Translations under genes and position numbers: made by a program | The notes under the pieces: model-generated | Told to the model about the DNA's origin: nothing | Database searches by the model: none | What the model saw: the letters and a program-made list of their open reading frames with translations, nothing else | Origin: Demequinaceae bacterium | GTDB lineage: Bacteria; Actinomycetota; Actinomycetes; Actinomycetales; Demequinaceae | NCBI GenBank assembly: GCA_011524475.1 | Contig: WTKG01000008.1 | Coordinates: 1 to 5,347, forward strand | Reading direction: 5' to 3' | Length of the DNA: 5,347 nucleotides | Shown here: in pieces, positions 1-5,347 of the stretch | Position numbering within the stretch: the stretch's first letter is position 1 | Layout of the letters: each line of letters begins with the position of its first letter

Positions 1-2
1 GA

Positions 3-86
3 GCAAATCAACGTACAGTGAGTGTGGTGACTGTCATCAATGGGTCCCAAGCGGCCGCTTCCTACCGAGCAGCGAGGGATGGCTGA
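3..86 (+). CDS. 3' end of upstream gene, probably a minor type IV prepilin (partial)
   Basis: An open frame enters from the left edge and stops at TGA 84-86, giving 27 residues that begin ANQRTVSVVTVING and end in SYRAARDG. The alternating hydrophobic and polar stretch RTVSVVTVI looks like a terminal beta-strand of a pilin globular domain. The stop lies one base before the next start (TGATATG), which is typical of co-translated genes. Because the following genes are a PilW-like prepilin and a PilX-like protein, a PilV-like minor prepilin is the natural guess, but no diagnostic motif lies inside the window. The frame is supported by the tight junction and by the shared coding direction. The start and most of the protein are outside the window. 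Confidence 0.55.
   Translation, partial: ANQRTVSVVTVINGSQAAASYRAARDG
74..78 (+). promoter_or_regulatory. Ribosome binding site that decides the PilW-like start
   Basis: GAGGG lies nine bases before ATG 88, a good SD distance. The in-frame ATG at 79 directly abuts it, and the ATG at 40 has no purine-rich site before it. The ATG at 88 also gives a short, basic class III leader of normal length. The site lies inside the last codons of the upstream gene. Confidence 0.7.
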
Positions 87-87
87 T

Positions 88-750
88 ATGAGATTTACAC
101 GCGCGAAAGATGAGGGCTACAGCCTTGTTGAAATGCTGATAGTTATGGCGCTCTTTGCGATGTTGATGACAATGGTGTTTTCCATCCTTATTCAACTCAC
201 GTACCAGGCGAGAGACGAACTTGCGCGGGCACGTTCTGTCGAGCAGGCGCGTTTGGGTATTTCTCAAATCGACCGGCAGGTGCGTTCGGGGAACTTGATT
301 AAAGACCCGGCGCTTGACGGGGTGGCGGAGTCGGGTGTTGCTCCCTACTACTCCATGCGAATTTTTACTCAAGAAGGTGGAGCTCAGCGCTGCGCACAGT
401 GGCGAGTGATTACGCCTACTGGCCAGTCCTATGGAAATCTCGAATTCCGTTCCTGGGATGTGAATTACCCCGCGGGGGATGTGACGGACTGGTTTGTTGT
501 GGCGCAAAATTCAGTAGAAGCGCCCACAGCAGGTACTCCTGACCCCAACGACCCTACGTCGTGGCCTCCCTTTTGGATTGATACCTCTATCAACACTGGG
601 ACCAAAGCTCAAAATATTCGTGTCACTCTCCGTATGCGGGATCCCGAGATCGACTCAGATACAGCAGTGGTGGTATCTACTGTGGTCACGGGGCGTAATA
701 CAGTATTCGGCTACTCCGACACTGAGTGTGACACGATACCTCCGGTATAA
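88..750 (+). CDS. PilW/PilV-like minor type IV prepilin
   Basis: Predicted 220-residue prepilin that is inserted in the membrane, processed by PilD, and probably incorporated at the pilus tip or priming complex. The leader MRFTRAKDEG ends in Gly10 and is followed by YSLVEML, which supplies the hydrophobic +1 to +4 residues and Glu at +5, the standard class III cleavage and methylation signature. A hydrophobic helix runs over about residues 11-39 and continues into a charged amphipathic helix (QARDELARARSVEQARLG). The rest is a beta-rich globular domain with a proline- and tryptophan-rich loop at about 146-164. It has only two cysteines, Cys102 and Cys214; the second is near the C-terminus, as in the disulfide-closed D-region of many pilins. 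The length is above a typical major pilin and fits PilW-like minor pilins. A longer reading from ATG 40 is possible but would give an atypical leader and has no SD. The prepilin call is firm; the exact PilW versus PilV assignment is not. Confidence 0.85.
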   Translation: MRFTRAKDEGYSLVEMLIVMALFAMLMTMVFSILIQLTYQARDELARARSVEQARLGISQIDRQVRSGNLIKDPALDGVAESGVAPYYSMRIFTQEGGAQRCAQWRVITPTGQSYGNLEFRSWDVNYPAGDVTDWFVVAQNSVEAPTAGTPDPNDPTSWPPFWIDTSINTGTKAQNIRVTLRMRDPEIDSDTAVVVSTVVTGRNTVFGYSDTECDTIPPV

Positions 751-753
751 GGA
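749..753 (+). promoter_or_regulatory. Ribosome binding site overlapping the previous stop codon
   Basis: AAGGA shares its first two bases with the TAA stop of the PilW-like gene (748-750) and sits six bases before ATG 760. This supports ATG 760 over the in-frame ATG at 772 and suggests that the two genes are translated in a coupled way. Confidence 0.65.
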
Positions 754-759
754 CGAACA

Positions 760-2277
760 ATGGTGAAGAAAATGCGCGTACGTGGCAATGACCGAGGGTC
801 AGCCTTAGTTGCAGCGGTGGGCGTTTCCGTTATCGGAATGGCGCTAGCCACAGTAGTCATTACTCAGGCGATTGTGGTGACGCGTGACGCGGGTCGTGAT
901 CAGGTCCGTACCAGTGAGGTACATGCCGCAGAAGCCGCTCTTGACGTCACAATGCTTGAACTTGAAACCGCGACTCCGTGCACTCCCAGCATGGATGGTG
1001 CGGAGATGGGCAGCGGAGCTCAGACTGTTCTGCTTGATGTGAGTATTGCCTATCAAGATGAGTCGGGCGCAGCAGTTGATTGTTCTACGGGAACGCCCTC
1101 GGCGACGCCATATTTCGCCACTATCCGCGCGGAAGCAAGCGCGAAACAGCCTGTGATTGGTGTCGATCCCGTGAGGATTTTCGAAGCCCGTATCGCTCTT
1201 GAGCCACGCTCTGCTAACAGCGTGGGCGCAGCAATTTTCTCCGAAGGAGACCTAGATACCGGCGCAGGGTTCACCCTCTTTCCTTCTTCGGCGGGGGACC
1301 TCGGGGATGTATGGGTTGATACCGGAGACTGGGACTGCAGCACCAACGTTGTGTTGGAGGGAAGTCTTTATGTCGTCGATGGAGGTGTGAATTTCCAAAA
1401 CTCGGGCTGCGAAGTTAGAGGAGACGTCTGGTCTGAGGAAAGCGTGGAAATTCGCAGGCCTTCCTCTGTATCCACCAATGCGATTGACGGGGATCTCACT
1501 GTCAGAACTGGTGACGTGATTCCGATTCATAATTCGATCGGCATTGGAGGGAATGTGTTGATCGGAGGTACGGAAAACGGCGGAGGTTCGCTCGCTGTAG
1601 GAGGAACGTACGAAGAGGGAGTGACGGGAATTCCTGACTTGGAACCGGTGGGTCTTCCTGACATTGACTGGGATCCCACCGAATGGACAGCAGCTCCGTA
1701 TAACTTCACGGCGCGTTCTCTTGCGCAGTGGCAGGCAGATATCGGAACGTCAGACCCTTGCACCGTGGGCAAAAAGACGTCGGGGTCAAGCCCGATAGAC
1801 CTTCCCCCTTCAGGAGTGTCCTCTGGGGTCATGTATGACTTGCGTACCTGCAATCTGGTCACCACCAAAAACTTCAGTTTGAACATCGACCAGGATGTCG
1901 CTCTTTTCGTGGAGTCTTTCCATTCCGTGAACGGGATGACCGTCACTTCTGCTGATGGCCAGCCTCACACTATTTACATCATTGTTCCGACGGGAGACCA
2001 CGTCTCCACCCCGGCCGGCTTTTCGCCCGGAGATATTGATTTCGCTCAGCACGCTTCTATTGCTTCGCCTATTGAAGTGTTCTTCTACACGCCAGGAGAA
2101 TTGACGTTCAAAAACGGCACGGTGACCAATGGTCAAATGTATGCAGGTGCAGTGGATCTGGATGCAAAGGCCAACTTTTATTACACCCCCACCACAATTC
2201 CTGGAGTGGACTTGTCTATTTCGCAACTCACCCAAGGATCTGTTGTGGAACTTACCTACAAGCGTGAAGTTAACTAG
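760..2277 (+). CDS. Large PilX-like pilin-associated protein with beta-helical middle domain
   Basis: A 505-residue protein with a short basic N-terminus, then DRGSALVAAVGVSVIGMALA and a hydrophobic helix to about residue 40. This resembles PilX-type N-termini, where Gly13 would be the PilD cleavage site. The +5 residue is Ala18, not Glu, as in tip-located GspK/PilX-like minor pilins. Residues about 60-150 form a first beta-rich region. Residues about 200-282 contain recurring Gly-(Asp/Ser/Asn)-(Leu/Val) turns (GSLYV, GDVWS, GDLTV, GNVLI, GSLAV), which suggest a parallel beta-helix like that of bactofilins. Residues about 343-484 look like the C-terminal domain often seen in actinobacterial pilus-linked proteins; DUF7305 is my best recollection and is unchecked. 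The six cysteines (74, 108, 193, 217, 334, 364) fall into three sequential pairs. It follows the PilW-like gene by nine bases. A tip adhesin or pilus-priming role is inferred from context; ligand unknown. Confidence 0.72.
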   Translation: MVKKMRVRGNDRGSALVAAVGVSVIGMALATVVITQAIVVTRDAGRDQVRTSEVHAAEAALDVTMLELETATPCTPSMDGAEMGSGAQTVLLDVSIAYQDESGAAVDCSTGTPSATPYFATIRAEASAKQPVIGVDPVRIFEARIALEPRSANSVGAAIFSEGDLDTGAGFTLFPSSAGDLGDVWVDTGDWDCSTNVVLEGSLYVVDGGVNFQNSGCEVRGDVWSEESVEIRRPSSVSTNAIDGDLTVRTGDVIPIHNSIGIGGNVLIGGTENGGGSLAVGGTYEEGVTGIPDLEPVGLPDIDWDPTEWTAAPYNFTARSLAQWQADIGTSDPCTVGKKTSGSSPIDLPPSGVSSGVMYDLRTCNLVTTKNFSLNIDQDVALFVESFHSVNGMTVTSADGQPHTIYIIVPTGDHVSTPAGFSPGDIDFAQHASIASPIEVFFYTPGELTFKNGTVTNGQMYAGAVDLDAKANFYYTPTTIPGVDLSISQLTQGSVVELTYKREVN

Positions 2278-2283
2278 TACTTC

Positions 2284-3057
2284 GTGGACTTCTTTGCTGT
2301 CGCAGTGACAGGTCTGCTTGTCGGCTCCTTCACAAATGTCTTGATTGCCCGTGTCCCCGAGGGACAGGAATGGGTGCGTACACCGAGCGCATGCCCGGTG
2401 TGCAATGCCAGAATTGCGTGGTACGACAATATTCCTGTCGTAGCGTGGCTCTTTTGGCTGCGGCGCACATGTCGACACTGCCAAGCCCCCATTTCGCCGC
2501 GTTATCCCCTGGTAGAGATACTTGTGACGCTTGCATTCCTTGCCGTCTACGCCACATGGGGGTTCACAGTTCTGGCGGGGGTAATGGCGTATATGGCGGT
2601 GGTGTCAGTCGCTTTGATTTTTATTGACATAGATGTCCATCGCCTTCCAGATGCCTTGGTTTTACCAAGCTTTGCAGTGGTGGCAGTGGGCGTCACTATT
2701 CACGCATTCCTCGTAGGCGAAACCGGCGCCCTTCTTGCTGCGGTATTAGGAATGGTCGGGATGATTCTTTTCTACGGAATTCCGTGGCTTATCTATCCGC
2801 AAGGTCTTGGCTTTGGCGACGTGAAAACTGCTGGACTGCTAGGTCTCATAGGCGGATATCTCGGCTGGTCATCTTTAGCAGTGGGTATGGTTCTGGGACC
2901 TCTTCTGGCGGGCGTTTTCGTCATTATTGGTTTTGCCACCAAACGCGTGCAACGTTCTTCTCGCGTGCCGTATGGCCCGCCTTTGATACTGGGAGCGTGG
3001 GTGGGGTATTTGTACGGAAATGTCGTGAGTGACAAATACCTCACTTTTTTTCTCTAA
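2284..3057 (+). CDS. pilD: Prepilin leader peptidase / N-methyltransferase (type IV prepilin peptidase)
   Basis: A 257-residue polytopic membrane aspartyl protease that removes class III leaders after Gly and methylates the new N-terminus. The N-terminal segment contains GLLVGSFTNVLIARVP, the family signature of the first membrane helix. The cytoplasmic zinc-type cluster is intact, with Cys37 and Cys40 in CPVC and Cys63 and Cys66 in CRHC, followed by SPRYPLVE. The catalytic aspartates are Asp115 in FIDIDVHRLPD and Asp179 in GLGFGDVK; their 64-residue spacing matches characterised family members. The length is normal and the enzyme appears complete and bifunctional. The start is GTG, and the in-frame codon 2275-2277 is the TAG stop of the preceding gene, so no longer form is possible without readthrough. 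There is no clear SD, so translation probably depends on termination of the upstream gene six bases earlier. Its substrates include the prepilin products just upstream. Confidence 0.95.
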   Translation: MDFFAVAVTGLLVGSFTNVLIARVPEGQEWVRTPSACPVCNARIAWYDNIPVVAWLFWLRRTCRHCQAPISPRYPLVEILVTLAFLAVYATWGFTVLAGVMAYMAVVSVALIFIDIDVHRLPDALVLPSFAVVAVGVTIHAFLVGETGALLAAVLGMVGMILFYGIPWLIYPQGLGFGDVKTAGLLGLIGGYLGWSSLAVGMVLGPLLAGVFVIIGFATKRVQRSSRVPYGPPLILGAWVGYLYGNVVSDKYLTFFL

Positions 3058-3062
3058 TCCCT

Positions 3063-3082
3063 CAGGAAAACGTGCTTTCCTG
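3063..3082 (+). other. Small perfect hairpin downstream of pilD
   Basis: CAGGAAA (3063-3069) pairs exactly with TTTCCTG (3076-3082) around a six-base loop, ACGTGC. The stem is only seven base pairs and A/T-rich at its top. It is followed by TCGATAACG and not by a T-tract, so it is not a canonical intrinsic terminator. It begins six bases after the pilD stop. It could be a weak attenuator, an RNA-stability element, or chance. Confidence 0.4.
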
Positions 3083-3116
3083 TCGATAACGTATTTCGAG
3101 TGGATGTAATCAGGAC

Positions 3117-3123
3117 AAGGGAG
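3117..3123 (+). promoter_or_regulatory. Ribosome binding site for the GTG start of pilM
   Basis: AAGGGAG lies five bases before GTG 3129. It is the strongest SD-like site in the window and decides the GTG start. The protein then opens AVRQVGLDIGATHVRAAEV, placing the first phosphate-binding motif where PilM proteins have it. Unlike pilD, pilM is therefore equipped for independent initiation. Confidence 0.7.
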
Positions 3124-3128
3124 AGAGC

Positions 3129-4190
3129 GTGGCTGTCCGACAAGTAGGCCTCGACATTGGGGCTACCCATGTGCGCGCTGCAGAGGTGGAGTTTTCAGGG
3201 CGCACGGGGGGCTCTGGCAAAGCGACCCTTGTGCGATACGCCGATGTTCCTTTGCCTTTGGGCGCGGTTAGCGACGGTGAAATCCATGAACTTGACACCG
3301 TCACTGCGCAACTGAAACGTTTATGGGTAGAAGGTAAATTCAGCACAAAAGATGTCATCGCAGGTGTCGGCAACCCACGGGTAGTGGTGCGTGAGATCGA
3401 AGTCCCTTCGCTCCCCATGGATCAGCTGCGCACTTCGTTGCCGTTTCAGGTGTCTGAACTCCTCCCCATGGCCACCGATGACGCACTTTTGGATATCTAC
3501 CCCACTGGAGAACGAGAGACGGAAACGGGAAGCCAACTGCGTGGAATGATGGTGGCGGCCAATAAAGCCTCCGTCTCCACCCATGTAAAAGTTATTGAAG
3601 ATGCAGGGCTTCACCCTCAAATGATCGACCTCTATGCGTTGGCGTTGTGCAGAGCACACGCGATTGAAGAATGGAACGGACATACAGTTGCGTTCGTGGA
3701 TATTGGCGCTCGCACCACCAATGTGGTTGTGGTGTCGGGGGGTGTACCGCGTTTTGTTCGGACCCTGCCTGGTGGGGGGCAAGACGCAACCGATGCGGTT
3801 GCAAGTGCCATGCAAATTAGTGCGGAAGATGCCGAGCAACTCAAACGTGAAGTTGGTGTGGGGTTTCAGATTGCAGAAAATCTGACTGCTGCGGCGGACG
3901 CTTTAACAACAACATCCCGCAGTTTAGTGGAATCGATCAGAAACACTTTTGTTTTTTATTCGGGGAATCATCCCGGAGCAGGAATCGAACATGTTGTCCT
4001 CACCGGGGGTGGGGCGTACCTTCCGGGACTTGATCAAGCGCTGACAAATGCTTCCCGTCTTCCGGTCAGTTTCGGCGACGGCCTTGCACGGTGTGCAGTT
4101 CCTAGCAAGCTTCGTCAGCACCTCAAAGAAGGCGCAGAAGCCAAGATCTCCATGGCGGTAGGGCTTGCTTTTGGTGAGGTGGCAGCATGA
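3129..4190 (+). CDS. pilM: Type IV pilus assembly protein PilM, actin-like ATPase fold
   Basis: A 353-residue soluble cytoplasmic protein of the FtsA/actin-like superfamily that binds the cytoplasmic tail of PilN and links the pilus platform to the assembly ATPases. Phosphate-1 motif: LDIGATHVRAAEV at residues 8-20, with Asp9 and Gly11. A middle subdomain includes EVPSLPMDQLRTSLPFQVSE, a well-kept PilM segment (about 91-110). Phosphate-2 motif: VDIGARTTNVVVV at about 190-202. Adenosine motif: VVLTGGGAYLPGL at about 289-301. There is no membrane segment, and the length is normal for PilM. The start is GTG with a strong SD. The ATGA at the end overlaps the start of pilN by four bases, which suggests coupled, near-stoichiometric synthesis of the two partners. 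FtsA or EutJ-like relatives are the only alternatives, and the neighbouring pilN excludes them in practice. Confidence 0.94.
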   Translation: MAVRQVGLDIGATHVRAAEVEFSGRTGGSGKATLVRYADVPLPLGAVSDGEIHELDTVTAQLKRLWVEGKFSTKDVIAGVGNPRVVVREIEVPSLPMDQLRTSLPFQVSELLPMATDDALLDIYPTGERETETGSQLRGMMVAANKASVSTHVKVIEDAGLHPQMIDLYALALCRAHAIEEWNGHTVAFVDIGARTTNVVVVSGGVPRFVRTLPGGGQDATDAVASAMQISAEDAEQLKREVGVGFQIAENLTAAADALTTTSRSLVESIRNTFVFYSGNHPGAGIEHVVLTGGGAYLPGLDQALTNASRLPVSFGDGLARCAVPSKLRQHLKEGAEAKISMAVGLAFGEVAA

Positions 4191-5155
4191 GTGATTTTTT
4201 TGAAGTCTCGGAATCCGTTAAGGCGCCACGGCAACCGCAAGTAAACCTGATGCCTCCGGAGGTGGGGGAGCGTCGAAACCGCGCAAAAGTTCGGGTGTTA
4301 GTGGCGTTTGGGTTTGGTGTCTTCTTGGTGCTCTTGGCTGGAGCAGTCGCCTGGTCGGAAATTAACAAACGTTTTGCTGTCGCGGCCCTAGAGAGAGAAC
4401 AAGAACGCACCGCTCAGCTCAATGCTGAGTTAGAGAAATTTTCAGAAGTTCCCATCATTCTTGCGGAACTAAACAACGGTGAAAATTCCCGGTCGTATCT
4501 GGGTGTTTTCGAGATTGATTGGCAAGGAGTCGTGGACTCTCTTGATGAAGCGTTGCCGCCGGCAATCTCTATTGAAAGCTTGTCGTGGTCTCCCACCACG
4601 CCTTTTGGAATCGTCGGTCAAGATGGTGGGCCGTATGGAGCTCCCGATGTTGGGGTGTTGTCATTTTCTGGAACCACTACGGCGTTTGTGACCAGTGCAG
4701 AGGTAACGGAACGTCTTGATGACGTGACAGGTTTTGATCGTTCTCAGATATTTACCTCACAACGCCAGTCAGAAGGTAAATTTTTCTACAAAGTAGAGGG
4801 CCAGATTCGGTTAACAGCTGACATTCTTACCCTTCGCTGGAGTCCGGATTGGTACGCACGACAAGAGTTTGTTGCCGCGATTGAAGATGCTCAAGTGCGA
4901 CTTGACTCGGCTCTTGCAGATCGAACGGCTGCGATTGACGCTCTGGCGGCAATTCCGTCTGAAGACGAGGACGCTCGCGTCGCTCAACAGGGTGTCCTTG
5001 ATGCCGCTGAATTGTCAGTGACTGCGGCGCAAAACGATCTCACCGCTGCTGAAGAGGCGCTCGCAACTTTTGAGTTAGAGCGCCGTGAGGCTTCCGAGGA
5101 GCCTGGAGCAAGCGCTGATGAGAGTGAACAGATGGAAAGCGAGGGGCAAAACTGA
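4187..5155 (+). CDS. pilN: Type IV pilus inner platform protein PilN with long C-terminal extension
   Basis: A 322-residue bitopic membrane protein. The cytoplasmic N-terminus carries VNLMPPE (residues 19-25), the PilN motif (usually INLLP) that fits into the cleft of PilM. One membrane helix spans about residues 35-56. It is followed by a helical coiled-coil region (about 60-95) and a beta/alpha domain at about 108-212 containing VGVLSFSGTTT and VTGFDRSQIFTSQ, as expected for the PilN ferredoxin-like fold. A WSPDWYARQ linker then leads to a strongly helical, Ala/Asp/Glu-rich segment (about 225-300) and an acidic Ser/Glu tail (to 322). The last 100 or so residues exceed the common PilN length. 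ATG 4187 overlaps pilM as ATGA, and GAGG at 4176-4179 serves as the SD. The TGA overlaps the next ATG by one base (TGATG). The PilN identity is strong; the role of the extension is unknown. Confidence 0.92.
   Translation: MSDFFEVSESVKAPRQPQVNLMPPEVGERRNRAKVRVLVAFGFGVFLVLLAGAVAWSEINKRFAVAALEREQERTAQLNAELEKFSEVPIILAELNNGENSRSYLGVFEIDWQGVVDSLDEALPPAISIESLSWSPTTPFGIVGQDGGPYGAPDVGVLSFSGTTTAFVTSAEVTERLDDVTGFDRSQIFTSQRQSEGKFFYKVEGQIRLTADILTLRWSPDWYARQEFVAAIEDAQVRLDSALADRTAAIDALAAIPSEDEDARVAQQGVLDAAELSVTAAQNDLTAAEEALATFELERREASEEPGASADESEQMESEGQN
5141..5146 (+). promoter_or_regulatory. Ribosome binding site for the PilO-like gene
   Basis: GAGGGG, inside the acidic C-terminal codons of pilN, lies eight bases before ATG 5155. 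It supports that start and the TGATG overlap junction. Confidence 0.65.
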
Positions 5156-5347
5156 TGCGAAGCTCCAATGGTGCACTCATTGCTGGCGTTGGGATCCTTG
5201 CTCTCGCCTTTGCTGCTGTCACGTATCTTTTTGGTGTCGGGCCGCGTTTAGATGCGGCTAGTGATGCCCGCCAAAATGCAGAGATTCAGCAAAGCCAGAA
5301 TGAGATTCTGGAACTGGAAGCCAAGATCGACGAAACCAAGCTGTCGA
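5155..5347 (+). CDS. pilO: PilO-like type IV pilus platform protein, N-terminal part (partial)
   Basis: The first 64 codons are present and the gene runs off the right edge. The product starts MRSSNGALIAGVGILALAF, with a very short cytoplasmic tail and a single membrane helix at about residues 6-27. From about residue 34 comes a charged, heptad-like helix (DAASDARQNAEIQQSQNEIL and on), the periplasm- or wall-side coiled coil expected of PilO, which pairs with PilN. Sequence identity in this region is low in the family. The call therefore rests on topology (short tail, one helix, coiled coil) and on position directly after pilM and pilN. Start: ATG 5155 overlaps the pilN stop by one base and has a good SD. 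The globular C-terminal domain cannot be checked here. Confidence 0.8.
   Translation, partial: MRSSNGALIAGVGILALAFAAVTYLFGVGPRLDAASDARQNAEIQQSQNEILELEAKIDETKLS

Larger units (their letters stand above)
3058..3128. other. Intergenic gap between pilD and pilM
   Basis: This 71-base stretch is the only real gap in the window. It holds an imperfectly placed hairpin (3063-3082) and the SD site of pilM. I see no convincing sigma-70-type -35/-10 pair, tRNA or small open frame. It may carry a processing site or an internal promoter for pilMNO, but the sequence does not prove either. Confidence 0.6.

Noticed and set aside
49..60. Perfect 12-base palindrome AAGCGGCCGCTT
   Set aside because: It lies in the coding tail of the upstream gene, is a single copy, has no spacer and is well explained by Ala codons. 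Nothing suggests an operator.
40..87. Longer start (ATG 40 or ATG 79) for the PilW-like prepilin
   Set aside because: ATG 40 has no SD and would overlap the upstream gene by 47 bases. ATG 79 abuts the GAGGG site. ATG 88 has the right SD spacing and gives a normal leader.
1810..2484. Long minus-strand open frame (224 codons) across the PilX-like/pilD junction
   Set aside because: It overlaps two well-supported plus-strand genes, and its translation is rich in His, Arg, Cys and Ser without domain-like pattern. It is a shadow of coding on the other strand.
2774..2785. Perfect 12-base palindrome ACGGAATTCCGT inside pilD
   Set aside because: Inside a conserved coding region, single copy, no related half-sites nearby. 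Most likely chance.
3105..3110. TGTAAT as a -10 box for a pilM promoter
   Set aside because: No acceptable -35 at 16-18 bases upstream, no extended -10 TG, and the hexamer is very close to the SD and start. Too weak to list as a promoter.
3321..3839. Minus-strand open frame (172 codons) inside pilM
   Set aside because: Fully opposite conserved PilM motifs, with no SD or recognisable protein features. A shadow frame.
4584..4600. Inverted repeat CGTGGT/ACCACG with a five-base loop inside pilN
   Set aside because: The stem is only six base pairs, lies mid-gene and has no T-tract or repeat elsewhere.

Overview
This window is a compact, one-directional (+ strand) block of a type IV pilus (T4P) biogenesis locus. 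Its content and style suggest a monoderm actinobacterium of moderate G+C: there are GTG starts, clear purine-rich Shine-Dalgarno (SD) sites, and PilM, PilN and PilO-like genes. The secretin-side partners PilP and PilQ cannot be assessed because the window ends inside the PilO-like gene. The lineage is inferred from gene content and composition; I cannot name the genus.

Layout: bases 3-86 are the 3' tail of an upstream gene, probably another minor prepilin. Bases 88-750 encode a PilW/PilV-like minor prepilin with a textbook class III leader. Bases 760-2277 encode a large PilX-like pilin-associated protein with a Glu5-lacking prepilin-like N-terminus, a predicted beta-helical middle and a conserved-looking C-terminal domain. 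Bases 2284-3057 encode the prepilin peptidase PilD, which has both catalytic aspartates and the four-cysteine cluster. A 71-base gap with a small hairpin follows. Then come PilM (3129-4190), PilN (4187-5155, with an unusual C-terminal extension) and the start of a PilO-like protein (5155 to the window edge). Gene junctions are tight (1, 9 and 6 bases apart, then overlaps of 4 and 1 bases), so co-transcription and translational coupling are likely.

How they work together: the minor prepilins would form a priming or tip complex. PilD cuts and N-methylates their leaders at the cytoplasmic face of the membrane. PilM, an actin-like cytoplasmic protein, docks on the N-terminal VNLMP motif of PilN, and PilN pairs with PilO to form the alignment or assembly platform in the membrane.

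I do not see a new system here. The most unusual items are the coiled-coil and acidic C-terminal extension of PilN, the large beta-helical PilX-like protein with three sequential cysteine pairs, and the SD-less, same-frame junction between that gene and pilD.
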